From Syntrophorhabdus sp. (GTDB lineage: Bacteria > Desulfobacterota > BSN033 > UBA1163), in NCBI GenBank assembly GCA_020724025.1, contig DYHU01000138.1, forward strand, positions 1 to 8,518: a stretch of 8,518 bases of DNA, in the 5' to 3' direction. The stretch's first letter is position 1; the number at the start of each line of letters is the position of its first letter. Position numbers and translations under genes: made by a program. Below the pieces are notes generated by a model. That model did no database searches, was not told the DNA's origin, and was given only the letters and a program-made list of their open reading frames with translations. Of this stretch, positions 5,954 to 8,518 are shown piece by piece.

Positions 5954-6898
5954 ATGACCAATAGAAAAAAGATTTTAATAACGGGTGTTGCTGGATTTAT
6001 TGGTTCAAATCTGGCCAGTCGACTTTTAGAAGAAGGTTATGAAGTTTTGGGAATTGACAATCTCAGTTATGGCCTGAAAGAAAACGTTCCCGAAGGTGTG
6101 GAGTTTCATTGCCTGGATATCCGGGGCAAAGAAATTATCCCTTTATTTAAAGAGGTAGATACTGTTTTTCATCTTGCGGCCAAGAACTGCATTGCGGATT
6201 GCCAGGCTGACCCTGTGGAAACGGCAGAGATCAATGTCTTTGGAACGGTCAATGTCTTTGAAGCGGCAAAAAGGTCAGGGGTGAGAAAGGCCGTATATGC
6301 GGAAAGCTCTTCCCTTTATGAAGGGTCAACTGTCTACCCCACACCAGAATCCGAGTTAAAACCAGAGAGTTTTTATGCCATGAGTAAGTTGGCCTCTATG
6401 TATTTTGCTAAGGCTTATGAGAAATTTTTCGGTTTTAAATTTACGGCCTTGAGATATTTCTGTGTCTATGGCCCCGTTCAGGACTACCGGCGGACGATTC
6501 CTCCAGTGATGAGCGCCTTTATCATTAAACTTCTTAGGGGAGAGCGGCCAACCATCTATGGGACAGGCAAAAAAAGAAGAGATTTTATCTATGTGGATGA
6601 TGTCAATGACTTTCATATGATCTGTATTCGGGATGATCGAACAAGTGGAAAAACATTCAACATTGGCTCAGGATTAAATTATTCGGTTCATGAGATTCTG
6701 GATAAGATTTCAAAAATGCTACGGGTTACTCCAGATCCCATATATAAAAAGGACCTTCCGGGAGAAGCTCAAGTAACCTTAGCTGACATTACTCAAGCAA
6801 GGGGTCTCGGTTGGGAACCCAAAACGCCGTTAGAAGTGGGATTGGAAAGAGCCATCGAATATATTCGACAGGAAATAAAAGCTGGAAGAATACCTTAG
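5954..6898 (+). CDS. NAD-dependent sugar epimerase/dehydratase (extended SDR)
   Basis: 314 aa, typical length for GalE-like nucleotide-sugar epimerases, which invert a hydroxyl through a keto intermediate with bound NAD. GVAGFIG is at 11-17, Asp35 (GIDNLSYG) is the likely ribose ligand of NAD, FHLAAK is at 72-77, ESSSLYEG at 117-124 holds the catalytic Ser, and Tyr141/Lys145 (YAMSK) are the catalytic pair. ALRYFCVYGP (165-174) and RRDFIYVDDV (208-217) are family marks. The exact epimerisation or dehydration cannot be read from these motifs. Placement between HddA- and GmhA-like genes suggests a GDP-heptose or derived sugar, but UDP-hexose is equally compatible. The AGG at 5948-5950 is a weak ribosome site. 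It is followed by a 103-bp spacer before the regulator. Confidence 0.9.
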   Translation: MTNRKKILITGVAGFIGSNLASRLLEEGYEVLGIDNLSYGLKENVPEGVEFHCLDIRGKEIIPLFKEVDTVFHLAAKNCIADCQADPVETAEINVFGTVNVFEAAKRSGVRKAVYAESSSLYEGSTVYPTPESELKPESFYAMSKLASMYFAKAYEKFFGFKFTALRYFCVYGPVQDYRRTIPPVMSAFIIKLLRGERPTIYGTGKKRRDFIYVDDVNDFHMICIRDDRTSGKTFNIGSGLNYSVHEILDKISKMLRVTPDPIYKKDLPGEAQVTLADITQARGLGWEPKTPLEVGLERAIEYIRQEIKAGRIP

Positions 6899-6934
6899 GT
6901 TAGAAATCCCTCTTAGCACAAGTGGTATTTTGAA

Positions 6935-6963
6935 TTGAATTATTTTGTCCTTTCTGACTTAAT
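6935..6963 (+). promoter_or_regulatory. Possible weak promoter overlapping palindrome copy 3
   Basis: TTGAAT (6935-6940) and CTTAAT (6958-6963) are 17 bases apart and match the sigma-70 boxes at about four of six bases each. The second box lies in the left arm of the palindrome, so a bound protein would block it. The region is AT-rich and such matches occur by chance, so support is slight. Confidence 0.25.
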
Positions 6964-6977
6964 TATTAAGTCAGAAA
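6951..6977. repeat. Palindrome copy 3, perfect 13-bp arms (candidate operator)
   Basis: TTTCTGACTTAAT and ATTAAGTCAGAAA are exact reverse complements around a single T (6964). The core matches copies 1 and 2. It lies 24 bp before the GTG of the winged-helix gene. Odd-length symmetry with a one-base centre suits a dimeric DNA-binding protein, and autoregulation by the adjacent regulator is the simplest guess. It may overlap a weak promoter (see 6935). Confidence 0.85.
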
Positions 6978-7001
6978 TTCTAAACTTATTAAGGGTTGTT
7001 T

Positions 7002-7292
7002 GTGAGAATCAGGCTTGAAAAAGAAGAAGGTTTGGTTAAGCTATTTGGCTCAACAGCAAGGGTTAGGATTCTTGGATTTCTTTTTGGACATGATGGGCAA
7101 TCTTTTTATCAGAGGGAAATCATGTATGAAACTGGCCTCTCCTTACAACCAACCCAAAGAGAACTCAATATTTTAGTTGATCTTGAAATCGTCAAAAAAC
7201 AGGAAACACCAACAAGGGTATATTATGAAATTAACGCCGAATCACCACTCTACAAACCCTTGAGGGAAATCTGTGGAGATATGGTTGAATAG
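7002..7292 (+). CDS. Small winged-helix DNA-binding protein
   Basis: 96 aa from GTG 7002, which has AAGGG (6991-6995) 6 bases upstream; the in-frame TTG at 6996 directly abuts that site and is less likely. LVKLFGSTARVRILGFLF (11-28) is the first helix pair typical of ArsR/MarR-like winged-helix proteins. QREIMYETGLSLQPTQRELNILVDLEIV (37-64) fits helix-turn-helix, and KKQETPTRVYYEIN (65-78) the beta wing. There is no effector or metal-binding domain, and the one Cys (91) is near the C-terminus. Similar small proteins often precede nucleotidyltransferase genes; here it sits between an epimerase and GmhA-like gene. A perfect 27-bp palindrome immediately upstream makes it a candidate regulator of this cluster. 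The gene looks AT-rich. Confidence 0.75.
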   Translation: MRIRLEKEEGLVKLFGSTARVRILGFLFGHDGQSFYQREIMYETGLSLQPTQRELNILVDLEIVKKQETPTRVYYEINAESPLYKPLREICGDMVE

Positions 7293-7304
7293 GATTATTA
7301 ATCC
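7292..7304. repeat. Short palindrome between regulator and GmhA-like gene
   Basis: GGATTA and TAATCC flank a single T, starting on the last base of the regulator's stop codon. It shares only an AT-rich centre (ATTATTAA) with the large palindromes. As RNA it could form a 5-bp stem with ATT loop, followed by a short T-run at 7314-7318. It is too weak to call a terminator. Confidence 0.35.
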
Positions 7305-7329
7305 CCACTATCATTTTTAGGTGGAATAT

Positions 7330-7926
7330 ATGGACTATATAAGAAGCTACTTCGACGAAGTGAAGAAAGTTGTCGATTCTATTGATCGAGGGGGTATTAA
7401 ACAAATTGTTGAGCAACTTATTTTCCTTCGGAACAGAGGTGGCCGAGTCTTCTTTCTCGGAGTGGGAGGGGGGGCAGCGAATACTTCTCATGCAGTAAAT
7501 GACTTTAGAAAGATTTGTGGGATCGAAGCCTATACCCCAACAGATAATGTTTCGGAATTAACTGCCCGAACGAACGATAGTGGTTGGGAATCCGTTTTTA
7601 TTGAATGGCTAAGAGGAAGTAATCTTACCTCAAAAGATGGCGTATTTATCCTTTCGGTTGGAGGAGGAAATTTAGAGAAGAATATCAGCTTTAATCTCAT
7701 CCGTGCCCTCGATTATGCCAAGGAGGTGGGAGCAAAAATCTTTGGAATTGTGGGAAGGGATGGTGGTTACACGGCAAAGGTGGCCGATGCTTGTGTAATT
7801 GTGCCAACCGTCAGTCCAAAAACCGTGACGCCCCATACCGAATCCTTCCAAAGCGTTATCTTACACCTCATCGTCTCGCATCCAGCTCTTAAGGTCTCAG
7901 AGATGAAATGGGAGTCGGTCAAGTGA
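7330..7926 (+). CDS. gmhA: SIS-domain phosphosugar isomerase, GmhA-like (probable sedoheptulose 7-phosphate isomerase)
   Basis: 198 aa. In the GmhA role it converts sedoheptulose 7-phosphate to D-glycero-D-manno-heptose 7-phosphate, the entry to ADP- and GDP-heptose routes. ATG 7330 has AGGTGG (7319-7324) 5 bases upstream and is preferred to the GTG at 7321 inside that site. The SIS fold is seen in GRVFFLGVGGGAANTSHAV (38-56), ILSVGGGNLEKN (107-118) and GAKIFGIVGRDGG (134-146). Compared with E. coli GmhA, zinc ligand His61 corresponds to His54 and His180 to His179, but Glu65 is Asp58 and Gln172 is Glu171; the phosphate-loop NGGS and STSGNS motifs are also changed. The tail TPHTESFQSVILHLIVSHPAL resembles GmhA-like proteins I recall from GDP-heptose clusters. 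A different ketose phosphate substrate cannot be excluded. It overlaps the next gene by 4 bp. Confidence 0.8.
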   Translation: MDYIRSYFDEVKKVVDSIDRGGIKQIVEQLIFLRNRGGRVFFLGVGGGAANTSHAVNDFRKICGIEAYTPTDNVSELTARTNDSGWESVFIEWLRGSNLTSKDGVFILSVGGGNLEKNISFNLIRALDYAKEVGAKIFGIVGRDGGYTAKVADACVIVPTVSPKTVTPHTESFQSVILHLIVSHPALKVSEMKWESVK

Positions 7927-8453
7927 AGGAAAGGGCTGTTTTTCTTGATCGAGATGGGGTGGTTAACAAAGTTGTAATAAGAGAAGGTCGGCCTGCCTCT
8001 CCACGGAGCCTTGAAAAGTTCATTCTGAATGATGGGATTAAAGAGACTGTTCGAGAAATAAAGGCCCATGGATTTAGAATTATTGTGGTGAGTAACCAAC
8101 CTGATGTGGCCAGAGGTGAAGTCACTCAAGGTATTCTTGACCTAATGACTCAACGAATCCGATTGGAAATTCAAGTTGACGAAGTCTATATCTGCCCTCA
8201 TGATGATCATCACCAATGCTCTTGCCGGAAGCCAAAACCAGGAATGTTAATCGATGCAGCCCTAAAATGGAAGATCGATCTTCCTTCATCATTTATGATT
8301 GGCGATACCTGGAAAGACATGGAAGCAGGGAAAGCCGCTGGCTGCAAAACCATTCTGTTAGATGCACCCTATAACAAAGATGCACATTGTGACTATCGGG
8401 TTGAATCACTTTCAGAGGTCGTTGGGTTCATCATCAAAACCACTAACCTCTAA
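7923..8453 (+). CDS. gmhB: HAD phosphatase, GmhB-like (probable heptose 1,7-bisphosphate 7-phosphatase)
   Basis: 176 aa from GTG 7923. In the GmhB role it removes the 7-phosphate from heptose 1,7-bisphosphate, giving the 1-phosphate used by HddC. FLDRDGVVN (7-15) has the nucleophile Asp9 and acid Asp11, VVSNQPDVARG (55-65) is motif II, Lys103 in CRKPKPG is motif III, and GDTWKDMEAG (127-136) with Asp128 and Asp132 is motif IV. CPH (91-93) and CSC (99-101) form the Cys-His-Cys-Cys zinc site, with a shorter loop between the pairs than in E. coli GmhB. The start is set by GGAG (7911-7914) 8 bases before GTG and by the GTGA overlap with the isomerase stop; the ATG at 7908 lies before that site. 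Histidinol-phosphatase is a relative, but the neighbours point to heptose. The last residues (TTNL) and stop come from a tandem repeat. Confidence 0.88.
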   Translation: MKERAVFLDRDGVVNKVVIREGRPASPRSLEKFILNDGIKETVREIKAHGFRIIVVSNQPDVARGEVTQGILDLMTQRIRLEIQVDEVYICPHDDHHQCSCRKPKPGMLIDAALKWKIDLPSSFMIGDTWKDMEAGKAAGCKTILLDAPYNKDAHCDYRVESLSEVVGFIIKTTNL

Positions 8454-8484
8454 CCTCTAACCTCTAACCTCTAACCTCTAACCT
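8443..8484 (+). repeat. Tandem heptamer CTAACCT, six exact copies
   Basis: Six uninterrupted CTAACCT units. The array begins inside the phosphatase gene and provides its final codons and TAA stop (8451-8453). Because each unit contains TAA and the period is 7, changes in copy number would hardly extend the protein. Perfect identity of the units suggests recent slippage or expansion. Confidence 0.95.
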
Positions 8485-8518
8485 ATCATCTATTACCTAT
8501 GACCAATAACCAATAACT
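8485..8518 (+). repeat. Second heptamer type (CCAATAA) at the window edge
   Basis: After a short ATCATCTATTACCTATGA stretch, CCAATAA occurs twice in tandem (8503-8516) and may continue beyond the edge. The 14 bases are identical to 3852-3865 inside the Gfo/Idh gene. No gene is visible here. Confidence 0.7.

Noticed and set aside
8443..8484. CTAACCT array as telomere-like or CRISPR-like sequence.
   Set aside because: Units are 7 bases with no spacers, and the array abuts a bacterial gene; it is a simple tandem repeat.

Overview
The window is a piece of a bacterial surface-polysaccharide (O-antigen or exopolysaccharide) gene cluster. All ten genes are on the + strand, with no RNA genes, transposases or CRISPR arrays. 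Gene content (GmhA/GmhB/HddA/HddC-type heptose enzymes and a polyprenyl-phosphate sugar-1-phosphate transferase), moderate GC and intergenic 9-mer and 7-mer repeats suggest a Gram-negative bacterium, possibly Desulfobacterota or a neighbouring phylum. That placement is impression only; nothing here fixes the taxonomy.

Layout. 1-617: 3' part of a sugar-1-phosphate transferase that continues beyond the left edge. 621-1934: UDP-glucose/GDP-mannose dehydrogenase-family protein with a rebuilt active site. 1953-2822: SDR oxidoreductase without the usual catalytic serine. 2823-2969: spacer with a palindrome and a 9-bp repeat. 2970-4106: Gfo/Idh/MocA oxidoreductase. 4162-4875 and 4872-5861: HddC-like nucleotidyltransferase and HddA-like kinase, joined by an ATGA overlap. 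5862-5953: spacer with the second palindrome. 5954-6898: NAD-dependent epimerase. 6899-7001: spacer with the third, 27-bp palindrome. 7002-7292: small winged-helix regulator. 7330-7926 and 7923-8453: GmhA-like isomerase and GmhB-like phosphatase, joined by a GTGA overlap. 8443-8518: short tandem repeats at the right edge.

How it works together. GmhA, HddA, GmhB and HddC homologues together make up the known route from sedoheptulose 7-phosphate to GDP-D-glycero-alpha-D-manno-heptose, so the core job of 4162-8453 is probably supply of a GDP-activated heptose. The epimerase, Gfo/Idh protein, SDR and the dehydrogenase-like protein are candidates for modifying that or another nucleotide sugar. The sugar transferase would start the lipid-linked repeat unit. 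No glycosyltransferase, flippase or polymerase is in view.

The least ordinary parts are non-coding. Three near-identical palindromes (core TGACTTAA/TTAAGTCA) sit in the three largest spacers, and the most perfect copy lies directly before the winged-helix gene. A 9-bp repeat runs into start codons of two genes, and a 7-mer repeat family appears both inside a coding region and at the window end. Two of the oxidoreductases also lack residues normally needed for their family's chemistry.
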